This document shows, in pieces, positions 25,965 to 33,641 of a stretch of 56,261 nucleotides of DNA. Under the pieces are notes generated by a model. The model saw only the letters and a list, made by a program, of their open reading frames with translations, ran no database searches and was not told the origin of the DNA. This stretch comes from Planctomycetota bacterium (GTDB taxonomy: Bacteria > Planctomycetota > UBA1135 > GCA-002686595), in assembly GCA_016779225.1 (NCBI GenBank), contig JADHNZ010000018.1, positions 1 through 56,261 of the forward strand. The letters are read 5' to 3'. The translations under genes and the position numbers were made by a program. Each line of letters opens with the position of its first letter. Within the stretch, counting starts at the first letter, position 1.

Positions 25965-27407
25965 TCAGTCCCTTCGGCCGGAGCGCAAGGCAGCCTTGCG
26001 CACTCTGAGAGCCTCAGCAAGTTCGAAGTAATCGGGGTCCAAGGGCGCACAGCCGGACCTCAGCCCCGACCGCGGGCCGTTGGTGCAGTCGCTGAAGGTG
26101 CGGCAGATGCGCTTTCGCTCCAGGGGCCTCCCGCGGAGGCTGTCGAGGGGCATGCGCGGGTAGGAGAGGACCATCCTGCCCAGCCCGACGAGGTCCGCGC
26201 CGCCTCCGGCGACCTCGGCCTGGGCCACATGCGGCGCCCACTCCTGCAGGTAGCTGTAGCCGGTGCCGACGACGACGGCCTGCGGGTGGGCACGCTTCAC
26301 CTCACGCGTCAGAGCGACCTGCCGCTCGAGGCTGGTCAGCGGATCCTCGGGGGGGCCGTAGCCGTCGAAGGGCGGGTAGGCCGCGGGTCGCTGCACATGG
26401 GGGCAGGTGTAGGGCGTGCCGACGGTGGCATTGATGAGGCGCACTCCGCGCTCGACCAGCTCGCCGACCAGCCGCAGCGGCTCGCCGGGGTCCATGCGGC
26501 GGGGGTCCGCAAGGTCCATGGCCCACCCGTGCTCGAGCGGGAGCGGAACCTCGATCGGGCGGCCCGGTGCGCCGGCCTCAGGGGCCGTGTGGGGAGCGAG
26601 GTCTCCCAGGCAGAGCCGGGAGCCGATCCCCAGGCCGGGGCAGGCCTCCTGGATCGCGGCGATGACCTCGAGCAGCAGCCGCGTGCGTCCCACGAAGTCC
26701 CCGCCAAAGCGCCCGCTCCGACCGCGCGCGCCCAGGAGCTCGTGCATCAGGTAGCCATGGCAGGCCTTCACATCGACGAACGCGAACCCGACCTCCTGCG
26801 CCAGGCGTGCGACCGCTACGAACCGTGGCACAAGGGCCTGCAGGTCCTCGTCGGAGAGCACGCGTGCATCGGCAGCGACCCCTGTGTGTGCATCTAGCCA
26901 CGGCACGCGCGCGGCGAGCAGGGGCACCTTCTTGCCCTCGGGGCGCGAGTGGCGCCCCGAGTGCGTCAGCTGCAGCCCGACCACGACCCCGCTCGGGTCG
27001 AGCCCGGCCTCCGTGCGTCCTGCGTGCACCTCGGCAAGGAGGCGCGCCAGGTCCTCTCGCGTGCGCTCGGCATCGAAGAACGCCAGCTGGTTGGGGTTCG
27101 CGCGGCCCGCGGGATCGACCGCGTACGCCTCGCCACCCCAGACAAGGCCCGCGCCGCTCTCCCCGAACTTCCTCCAGCGCCGCAGGGTCCAGTCCGTGGG
27201 CCTGCCGTCCGTCGTTCCGTCCCAGCCCTCCATGGGGTGGATCGCCCAGCGGTTCTCAACCGAGGCCCAGCCGAGCTCGAGGGTCTGTCCGAGCGCGCCC
27301 CGAGCGCCGGCCACGGCTTCGTCCGCGGCGAGGGTGGGGGCCGCTTCCGCGAGGTGTGCGGCGAAGGACGCGAAGGTCTTGTGGCGTCCGGGAGAGGCGA
27401 CGCTCAT
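25965..27407 (-). CDS. NADH:flavin oxidoreductase, old yellow enzyme family
   Basis: 480 residues from ATG 27407, overlapping the acyltransferase stop by 4 nt. The FMN-barrel pattern of the OYE / 2,4-dienoyl-CoA reductase group is visible: ENRWAIHPMEGWDG at the N-terminus, GLQLTHSGRHSRP, DVKACHGYLMHELLGARGR, then GGADLVGLGRMVLSYP. The C-terminal cysteines in ICRTFSDCTNGPRSGLRSGC could hold a cofactor or metal. There is no second FAD/NADH domain, so it is a single-domain form. The last 30 codons are lower in GC than the rest, and a second copy of the 3' end lies at 24915-25175. The physiological substrate is unknown. Confidence 0.88.
   Translation of the reverse strand: MSVASPGRHKTFASFAAHLAEAAPTLAADEAVAGARGALGQTLELGWASVENRWAIHPMEGWDGTTDGRPTDWTLRRWRKFGESGAGLVWGGEAYAVDPAGRANPNQLAFFDAERTREDLARLLAEVHAGRTEAGLDPSGVVVGLQLTHSGRHSRPEGKKVPLLAARVPWLDAHTGVAADARVLSDEDLQALVPRFVAVARLAQEVGFAFVDVKACHGYLMHELLGARGRSGRFGGDFVGRTRLLLEVIAAIQEACPGLGIGSRLCLGDLAPHTAPEAGAPGRPIEVPLPLEHGWAMDLADPRRMDPGEPLRLVGELVERGVRLINATVGTPYTCPHVQRPAAYPPFDGYGPPEDPLTSLERQVALTREVKRAHPQAVVVGTGYSYLQEWAPHVAQAEVAGGGADLVGLGRMVLSYPRMPLDSLRGRPLERKRICRTFSDCTNGPRSGLRSGCAPLDPDYFELAEALRVRKAALRSGRRD
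26061..26200. repeat. Direct repeat copy 2 (inside the intact old-yellow-enzyme gene)
   Basis: Partner of 25023-25162, same orientation, offset 1038 bp. It encodes the conserved C-terminal segment of the oxidoreductase. Together the copies have the structure expected from single-crossover integration of a circular molecule carrying this 3' segment and the barrel gene. Confidence 0.85.
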
Positions 27408-28693
27408 GTGGTGGCCTGCCTCCGCAGGAGGCGCGCCTGGGCCTCCGAGCGCCGGGTGACCTGCGCCCGCAGGGCGTCCACGCGCGCGCGCACCGGCGCG
27501 AGGCGTGAGCCCCAGAAGAGGCGCGTGCGCAGGGTCACGAGCGAGGCGTCCCACGCCTCCCGCGCGTATCCCGCGAGCCACCACGCGGCGCCGAGGACCA
27601 GGAGCGCCGACGCCGCGGCCGCTCCGCCGGCCGCGCTTCCGGCCCACGCCGCGGCGCCCGCCGCCCACAGCACTCCGGCGAAGGAGGATCCGATGAGCGT
27701 GAAGGTCACCACCTTGTCCGCAGGAGCGAAGCGCTTGGCCACCGTGCGCGCAGGCCAGTAGGCCGGAGCCCAGACCGCGTGCACCGCGAGGCGCAGGGCT
27801 CCGCTGAGGAGAGCCGTGGGAGCCGCGACGAGGGCCTCCCCCCAGGTCGGCGGCTCCTGGAGGTCACCGCCCCGCAGCCCGAGCCCGCGCAGCTCCTGTG
27901 CGCAGCGCTGGAGCTCCTCCTGCAGGCGCGCCGCGCGCGCTGGGGCGGCCTCCCGCAGCCGGGCCAGGCCGGTGACCACGGCGCGCATCCGCTCCTGCAG
28001 CGTCCGGCCCCGCGCCGGCACGAGCTCCGCGGCGAGCCGGCTGGCTGCGACCTGGTCGCGGGACTCGTGCTCCGGGAGCAGCGCCCGCAGGGCCGCTTGG
28101 ATGCGCGCGGTGGCCCTCGCCACGGTCGCCGGCTGGGCGTCCCCCTCCGCGAGGTCGTCGAGCCTCACCGCCTTCCCAACCGTCGCATGCAGCACGCTGC
28201 GATAGCGGTCCTGGTCCTCGTAGGTGATCCCGACCGGAACGAGCTGCAGGTCGAGGGGGCTGCCGGACGCGGCGAGCGCGCTCAGGGCCATGCGCGCGGT
28301 GCCCGTCTTGAAGGGGCGCACGAACGGCTCGGTGCCGCCCTCGCCCTCGGGGTACAGCACGATCGCCTCGCCTGCGAGCAGCGCCGCGTCGATGGCGGCG
28401 AAGGAGGACTGGTTCAGGCTCGTGTCCACCTTGTCCTTCTTGCGGTACACGGGGATCGTCCCCGCGGCGCGGATGAGGAGCCCCAGCAGCGGCATCTTGA
28501 GCAGGGTGTACTTGGCGATGAAGCGCAGCTGCCGGCGGGTCAGGAACCACATCAGGCCGCCGTCCACCAGGCCGCCATTGTGGTTGGCGTACAGGATCAT
28601 CGCGCCCTGCTCGGGGAGCGCCTCCCCGTGGGCCTCGACGCGGTACCACGAGCCCACCATGGCCCGCCCATAGGTGCGGATCAGTCCGTACAC
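27404..28693 (-). CDS. 1-acyl-sn-glycerol-3-phosphate / glycerol-3-phosphate acyltransferase (PlsC domain)
   Basis: 429 residues, GTG start at 28693. The PlsC block has YANHNGGLVDG (NH-x5-D form), then GTIPVYRKKD and YPEGEGGTEPFVRPFKTGTARMAL, which is the block III arrangement of the Gat1/Sct1-like acyltransferases with a long C-terminal extension. Two hydrophobic segments lie around residues 300-370, so it is a membrane protein. It would acylate glycerol-3-phosphate or lysophosphatidate. It is divergent from fadD by 115 bp and overlaps the oxidoreductase gene, placing a lipid-synthesis step next to a lipid-use locus. Confidence 0.85.
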   Translation of the reverse strand: MYGLIRTYGRAMVGSWYRVEAHGEALPEQGAMILYANHNGGLVDGGLMWFLTRRQLRFIAKYTLLKMPLLGLLIRAAGTIPVYRKKDKVDTSLNQSSFAAIDAALLAGEAIVLYPEGEGGTEPFVRPFKTGTARMALSALAASGSPLDLQLVPVGITYEDQDRYRSVLHATVGKAVRLDDLAEGDAQPATVARATARIQAALRALLPEHESRDQVAASRLAAELVPARGRTLQERMRAVVTGLARLREAAPARAARLQEELQRCAQELRGLGLRGGDLQEPPTWGEALVAAPTALLSGALRLAVHAVWAPAYWPARTVAKRFAPADKVVTFTLIGSSFAGVLWAAGAAAWAGSAAGGAAAASALLVLGAAWWLAGYAREAWDASLVTLRTRLFWGSRLAPVRARVDALRAQVTRRSEAQARLLRRQATT

Positions 28694-28720
28694 GCCTTGG
28701 ATTGTGCGTTCTTGGCCCGG

Positions 28721-28747
28721 GGGGAGCCTAGCTGTTCCCGGCTCCCC
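28721..28747. promoter_or_regulatory. Inverted repeat GGGGAGCC / GGCTCCCC between acyltransferase and fadD
   Basis: The 8-bp perfect arms are at 28721-28728 and 28740-28747 with an 11-nt spacer. They lie in the 115-bp divergent gap. TAGGCT, a possible -10 hexamer for the acyltransferase, overlaps the left arm on the minus strand (28725-28730), and TATGCT (28756-28761) could be the -10 for fadD. It may be an operator, or a chance match in GC-rich DNA. Confidence 0.3.
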
Positions 28748-28808
28748 AGCCCCCCTATGCTGGGCGCGGACGGCCGGGATGGTCCTGGGCGTTCAACAAG
28801 GAGCTCCC

Positions 28809-30494
28809 ATGGAACCGCGCATCTGGCACCAGTCCTACGACCCCGGCGTCCCCGCAACCATCAACTACGAGGAGCTCACGATCCCGCAGATCTTCCGGCG
28901 CACCGCCGAGAAGTTCCCGGATCGTCCGGCCCTGGTGTTCCTGAACTGCAAGCTCACCTACGCCCAGCTCGCGCGCGAGGTCGATCGCTGCGCCGCCGGC
29001 CTGGCCGGGCTTGGCGTCACCCCCGGCTCGCGCGTCGCGATCCAGCTGCCCAACATCCCGCAGGGCGCGATCGCCTACCTCGCGGCCATGCACCTGGGAG
29101 CGACGGTCGTCATGACCAACCCGCTCTACACCTTCCGCGAGATCGAGCACCAGTGGAAGGACTCGGGCTGCGAGGTCGCCATCACGGCGGACTTCATCTG
29201 GGACGAGCTCATCCGCGACCGCCGCTCCGAGCTCAACCCCAAGCGGTGGGTGGTGGCGTCGATCCCCGACTACCTCAAGTTCCCTCTCAACCTGCTCGCG
29301 CCGCTCAAGCTCAAGAAGCAGGACCCCAAGCGCTGGGCGAAGGTTACGCCGACCGAGGACATGGTCACCTGGAAGGGGCTGATGGCGAGCGCGCCGGCGT
29401 CCATCCCGATGGCCGAGATGGACCTCGAGGCCGTGGGTGCCCTCCAGTACACGGGCGGCACCACCGGCCCCAGCAAGGGCGCGATGCTCACCCAGAGGAA
29501 CCTCTCGGTGAATGTGCAGCAGATCGACGCTTGGTTCCCGGATGTGAGGTACGGCGAGGAGGTGCTGCTCACCGCGCTCCCGCTGTTCCATGTCTTCGGC
29601 ATGAGCGTGTGCATGGGCTGGGGTCTGTGGGCCGGCGCCTGCATGGTGCTCCTGCCCAACCCGCGTGACCTCCCCTCGGTGGTCAAGGCCGTGTCCAAGC
29701 ACCGGATCACCCTGTTCCCGGGAGTTCCGGCCCTCTTCAACGGGCTCAACAACTTCCCCGACATCGCCAAGCACGATGTCTCGAGCGTGCGGTACTGCTT
29801 CTCGGGCTCGGCGCCCCTGCCGGACGACGTCATGCAGAAGTTCGAGCAGCTGACCGGCTCGAAGATCGTCGAGGGCTTCGGCATGAGCGAGACCTCGCCC
29901 GTGGCCACGGTCAACCCGCTCAACGGCAAGCGCAAGATCGGCAGCGTGGGGGTTCCCGTGGCCGACACCGACGCGAAGGTCGTGGACATCGACACCGGAA
30001 CGACCGAGGTCGCACCTGGCGAGGAGGGCGAGCTGATCATTCGCGGCCCCCAGGTCATGAAGGGCTACTGGAACCGCCCTGACGAGACGGCCAACGCCAT
30101 CAAGGACGGCTGGATGCACACGGGCGATCTCGCAACGGTCGACGACGAGGGCTACTTCCGGATCGTCGGGCGCAAGAAGGACATGATCAACTGCTCCGGC
30201 CTCAAGGTCTTCCCTGACGAGGTGGACGGCGTGCTGATGGCCCACGACGAGATCCTCGAGGCGGCGACCATTGGGGTCCCCGACGAGAAGCGCGGTGAGA
30301 CGGTCAAGTCCTTCGTCGTGCGTCAGCCGGGCTCGAGCCTGACCGCCGAGCAGGTGGAGGCCTACTGCCGCGAGAACCTCGCCGCCTACAAGATCCCCCG
30401 CGAGATCGAGTTCCTCGCCGAGCTCCCCAAGAGCAGCGTCCTCAAGGTCCTGCGCCGGGAGCTGCGCGACATGGAGATGGCCAAGCGCTCCTGA
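28809..30494 (+). CDS. fadD: Long-chain fatty acid-CoA ligase FadD
   Basis: 561 residues, the same length as E. coli FadD. The start is ATG 28809 with AAGGAG 6 nt upstream. The P-loop YTGGTTGPSKG begins at Y214, followed by EGFGMSETSP, GWMHTGDLATVDDEGYF and GRKKDMINCSGLKVFP, all diagnostic of acyl-CoA synthetases. It converts imported fatty acids to acyl-CoA on the inner face of the membrane. It is 19 nt upstream of the first surface lipase gene, suggesting one transcript coupling release, uptake and activation. It contains a single ACGT site (29827). Confidence 0.93.
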   Translation: MEPRIWHQSYDPGVPATINYEELTIPQIFRRTAEKFPDRPALVFLNCKLTYAQLAREVDRCAAGLAGLGVTPGSRVAIQLPNIPQGAIAYLAAMHLGATVVMTNPLYTFREIEHQWKDSGCEVAITADFIWDELIRDRRSELNPKRWVVASIPDYLKFPLNLLAPLKLKKQDPKRWAKVTPTEDMVTWKGLMASAPASIPMAEMDLEAVGALQYTGGTTGPSKGAMLTQRNLSVNVQQIDAWFPDVRYGEEVLLTALPLFHVFGMSVCMGWGLWAGACMVLLPNPRDLPSVVKAVSKHRITLFPGVPALFNGLNNFPDIAKHDVSSVRYCFSGSAPLPDDVMQKFEQLTGSKIVEGFGMSETSPVATVNPLNGKRKIGSVGVPVADTDAKVVDIDTGTTEVAPGEEGELIIRGPQVMKGYWNRPDETANAIKDGWMHTGDLATVDDEGYFRIVGRKKDMINCSGLKVFPDEVDGVLMAHDEILEAATIGVPDEKRGETVKSFVVRQPGSSLTAEQVEAYCRENLAAYKIPREIEFLAELPKSSVLKVLRRELRDMEMAKRS

Positions 30495-30513
30495 ATCGCT
30501 GGTCGGGCCCGCC

Positions 30514-32667
30514 ATGAGAAACCGCCTCCCGATCCTCCTGCTGGGGCTCCTCGCTACCGGCTGCGCGGACGGCTTCGAAACCGATCCGGCCGACCTGCCC
30601 ACCGTTGCCGTCTTCAGCATCGGTGAGGCGGACGTCCCGATCCCCAACGACCTGCTCTTCGTGGACTCGGAGGACGGGACCCTCAACCTGCCCGTCGACG
30701 ATGAGCTCGACCAGTCGGATCCGCTCGTCGCCATCAACGCCCTCGATGGCTGGTCGACCTGCGCACCCTTCACCGTGAACTTCGATCGGGAGATCGACGT
30801 GACCACGGCCATTCTCGGGGAGACCGTGCACATGTTCCAGGTGACCGTGGAGACCACGGACACGCCGGTGGCGGGCCCCGTCACGGGCATCGTCGGGCCC
30901 TGGTCCGATCTCGAGCTGGGCACCGACATCAGCGGCAAGGGCCTCGAGCTGCGGGTCACGCGACCCCTCCCGCAGGCGACCCCCTATATGGTCGTGGTGA
31001 CCAGCGGCGTGCTGGACGCCGCTGGCCGGCCCACTGCGCGGGACGGTCAGTACGAGCTCGCGAGCACGCCCGAGCCGCTCGCCGAGGAGCACCCCTTCGA
31101 GCCGGTGCAGGAGCGCATCCTCGCGATGCATGCCGCGGCGGCGACCCAGGGCATCGAGCCGGACGAGATCGTCGTCGCCTTCACCTTCACGACCCAGTCC
31201 ATCGGCGCCGGCGCGGGAGCGGCCGCGATCGTGGCGCTCGGGGGCGAACAGGGCCTCGCCCAGGCGGTCTCCGCCGTCCTCGACACGTTCGACGACGGCT
31301 TCGATGCCTCGCAGTACCAGGGTGCCGAGATCCCGCTCCCCACGGCCGGGACCTTCACCGACACCGGCTTCAGCACGACGGCCTTCGGGGGGACCGGCGA
31401 GGCACGCGTCTTCCAGGGCAGCGTCACCCTGCCCTACTACTCGGGCATCTCGAACGATCCCTCCGATCGTTCGGCCGTGGACGTTCCCTGGGAGGCACGC
31501 TTCGCGTGGTCGAACGGCTCGCGGAACATCACCCAGTACAACTCGCTGCCTCAGTATCGCGGCACCGAGCGCGTGCCCGTCCTGGCGACCATCCCGGTCG
31601 ACCTCCTGGGATCGCCACTCGACGAGGTCCCCGTGACCGTCTACGTGCACGGGATCACGTCCAGCCGGGGCGCGATCCTGGGGGTCGCGGACGAGCTTGC
31701 AGCGGCCGGCCGCATCGGCATCGCCATGGACATGCCGCTCCACGGCATCACGACCGAGGACGAGCTCTTCGGGCCCCTCGGCGTCGGCGGGGGGCAGCCC
31801 GGCTTCCTGCGAGAGCGGACCTTTGGGCTCGACCTGCTGGAGAACGAGGACGGGGAGGACGAGCCCGATGGCCTCGAGGACCCCTCGGGCGCGCACTTCC
31901 TCAACCTCGAGGCCCTCCTCGTGGGCCGCTCCAACCTCGAGCAGTCGGTGGCCGACCTCACGGCCCTCAGGCAGCTTCTGCCCGCGCTCGATCTGGACGG
32001 TGATGGGGACGCCACCGCCGACCTCGCGATCAGCGACGTGCACTTCCTCGGGCACTCCCTGGGAGGGATCCTCTGTACGACCACGCTGGCGCTCCACGGC
32101 CTGGTGGGGTTCACGCCGATCCCGCCCGTCACCCTCGGGATGCCGGGAGGAGGCATCGCCATGCTCCTCCGAGGGTCCGAGACCTTCGCCGAGGTGGTCG
32201 ACGAGGTGCTGGAGGATCAGGAGATCCTCCCGGGCGACCGCCTCTACGACCTGTTCTTCCTCGGAGCCCAGACGGTGGTCGACACGGCCGACCCCATCAA
32301 CTACGCGGCGCGCCTCGCACAGGCCGGCGGTCCCATCCACCTCATCGAGGTCGTGGGCGGTGGGCCGCTCGGCAGCATCCCCGACGACGTGGTCCCCAAT
32401 GCGGTGGTGGGCGGCCCCCTCGGCGGGACGGAACCGCTGATCAGGGAGATGGGCCTCGTCGACCTGCGCGCCGCCGACGGTCCCCTGGTCGGAGCCGGGC
32501 TGCAGGCCGTCGTGCGCTACACCGAGGGCATCCACTCCTCCCTCTCGTTCCCAGGCGCGACGTTCGCGGAGATCGCTGCCCACAACGAGATGGTCCGGCA
32601 GATGGTCGAGTTCGCGGCCTCCGGCGGCTCCCAGCTCTCCATCCTCGACTCGACGGTGACGCAATGA
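30514..32667 (+). CDS. VolA/Pla-1/cef-family surface lipase lipoprotein (copy 1)
   Basis: 717 residues. The lipoprotein signal is MRNRLPILLLGLLATGC. The N-terminal domain has VPIPNDLLFVD, DGTLNLPVDD and INALDGWSTCAPFTVNF, the hallmark of the bacterial virulence-factor lipase N-terminal family (VolA, Pla-1/cef). An alpha/beta hydrolase domain follows with VYVHGITSS and the nucleophile S515 in GHSLGG; a candidate catalytic His is in TEGIHSSL near the C-terminus. VolA-type proteins are outer-surface lysophospholipases that release fatty acids for uptake. The stop overlaps the next gene by 4 nt (ATGA). The gene is rich in ACGT, unlike most of the window. Confidence 0.88.
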   Translation: MRNRLPILLLGLLATGCADGFETDPADLPTVAVFSIGEADVPIPNDLLFVDSEDGTLNLPVDDELDQSDPLVAINALDGWSTCAPFTVNFDREIDVTTAILGETVHMFQVTVETTDTPVAGPVTGIVGPWSDLELGTDISGKGLELRVTRPLPQATPYMVVVTSGVLDAAGRPTARDGQYELASTPEPLAEEHPFEPVQERILAMHAAAATQGIEPDEIVVAFTFTTQSIGAGAGAAAIVALGGEQGLAQAVSAVLDTFDDGFDASQYQGAEIPLPTAGTFTDTGFSTTAFGGTGEARVFQGSVTLPYYSGISNDPSDRSAVDVPWEARFAWSNGSRNITQYNSLPQYRGTERVPVLATIPVDLLGSPLDEVPVTVYVHGITSSRGAILGVADELAAAGRIGIAMDMPLHGITTEDELFGPLGVGGGQPGFLRERTFGLDLLENEDGEDEPDGLEDPSGAHFLNLEALLVGRSNLEQSVADLTALRQLLPALDLDGDGDATADLAISDVHFLGHSLGGILCTTTLALHGLVGFTPIPPVTLGMPGGGIAMLLRGSETFAEVVDEVLEDQEILPGDRLYDLFFLGAQTVVDTADPINYAARLAQAGGPIHLIEVVGGGPLGSIPDDVVPNAVVGGPLGGTEPLIREMGLVDLRAADGPLVGAGLQAVVRYTEGIHSSLSFPGATFAEIAAHNEMVRQMVEFAASGGSQLSILDSTVTQ

Positions 32668-33443
32668 ACGGCTCGACCCCCCGCGCGGAATCGGGACGGG
32701 CGCCCCAGGTCCTCGGGCTGCTCCTGGCCACGCTCTCGCTCACTTCCTGCGCGACCATCAGGGAGCTCCACGTGGACGAGCTCGAGGATCCCTGGGCCGA
32801 GGTGGGGGCTGGGGACCTCAGCCTCGGCGTGGGCTCGGGCTGGGCCTTCTACTCGGCCGAGGTCGAGGCGGAGGGAACGGGGGGCGCCCTGTTCGGCGAG
32901 ACCGGGACCGATCGGCCCACCCTGATGCCCCGCTACGGCGGAGCCGTCAAGCTCGGGCGGTACTTCACCGACGACGTCGCCCTGGGGCTCGTCGTCGAGC
33001 ACCGCAACTTCGAGGCGGATCCCGTCATGCCGCTCGATGCTGAGCTGGTCGCTCAGCCGTTCTCCACCAATCACTTCCTGGTCACCGGGCGCTGGTTCCT
33101 GCAGCCCACGGGGCCGTCGAGGCGCATCCGCCCCTTCCTCGGGCTGGACCTGGGCTACGTGCCGGAGGTCGACTTCGGTCCAGTCGACGTCAACTACCCC
33201 GATGACGTCCCGTCCGACCGGATCAACATCGTCGGCTCGGACTACTGGACCCTCGCTCCGGTCGTGGGCGCGAGCTACATGCTGCAGCCCGGGCTCTCCC
33301 TCGACGTCGGGGCCTTCTACGAGTTCGCGATCACGCCCGGGGAGGACACGCTCGTCCTCCCTGGCCTGGGCGGCGCGACGGTCGACGTGGAGGTCTGGGC
33401 CGAGGGCCTGATCCTCTTCTTCGGCGTCAACTGGATCCTCTGA
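32664..33443 (+). CDS. Predicted lipidated beta-barrel partner of lipase 1
   Basis: 259 residues, ATG 32664 overlapping the lipase stop. The signal ends in LSLTSC (lipobox). The mature chain has alternating strands such as SLGVGSGWAFYSAEVEAEG, RPFLGLDLGYVPEVDFG, NIVGSDYWTLAPVVGASYM and GAFYEFAITPGED, and ends in LILFFGVNWIL. It resembles small 8-stranded outer-membrane proteins. In Vibrio, VolA is encoded beside the long-chain fatty acid porin FadL; here a much smaller barrel occupies that place and could be a fatty-acid channel or the lipase anchor. Function is inferred only from linkage. Confidence 0.75.
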   Translation: MNGSTPRAESGRAPQVLGLLLATLSLTSCATIRELHVDELEDPWAEVGAGDLSLGVGSGWAFYSAEVEAEGTGGALFGETGTDRPTLMPRYGGAVKLGRYFTDDVALGLVVEHRNFEADPVMPLDAELVAQPFSTNHFLVTGRWFLQPTGPSRRIRPFLGLDLGYVPEVDFGPVDVNYPDDVPSDRINIVGSDYWTLAPVVGASYMLQPGLSLDVGAFYEFAITPGEDTLVLPGLGGATVDVEVWAEGLILFFGVNWIL

Positions 33444-33540
33444 GCGCGAAGGGCCGCCAGGACGGCGGAGAGGCCCGTGATGCGAGGCTCTGAGGGCAGG
33501 GCCCGAGACCCGCTGTGCGGCTCCCACGCCACGTGCCCTC

Positions 33541-33580
33541 GACCAGTCGTTACCGTTCGCGACCCGTCGTTCACCTCCCC
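33541..33580 (+). promoter_or_regulatory. Two 20-bp-spaced imperfect direct repeats upstream of lipase 2
   Basis: GACCAGTCGTTACC (from 33541) and GACCCGTCGTTCACC (from 33561) are spaced 20 bp apart, close to two helical turns. They lie 60-100 bp upstream of the lipase 2 start, where a regulator or promoter would act. No -10 hexamer is convincing. Confidence 0.3.
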
Positions 33581-33587
33581 TCCGTCC

Positions 33588-33619
33588 GGCCCGGCGTCTC
33601 GTCCGGGCCGCGCGAGACG
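33588..33619 (+). promoter_or_regulatory. Overlapping alternative hairpins in the lipase 2 leader
   Basis: Hairpin 1 pairs GGCCCGG (33588-33594) with CCGGGCC (33603-33609). Hairpin 2 pairs its loop CGTCTCG (33595-33601) with CGAGACG (33613-33619). The two 7-bp stems are interlocked and would be mutually exclusive or form a strained pseudoknot. They end 22 nt before the ATG at 33642. This may be an mRNA control element or a coincidence of GC-rich sequence. Confidence 0.3.
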
Positions 33620-33641
33620 GGGCCCCCCAGAACCCCCATCC

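Noticed and set aside
24900-26210. An insertion sequence or transposon around the third barrel gene
   Set aside because: There is no transposase gene, and no terminal inverted repeats or short target duplication were seen. The flanking repeats are long, gene-derived and direct.
33588-33619. A true H-type pseudoknot
   Set aside because: The first connecting loop would have zero nucleotides, which is sterically unfavourable; alternative hairpins are more plausible.
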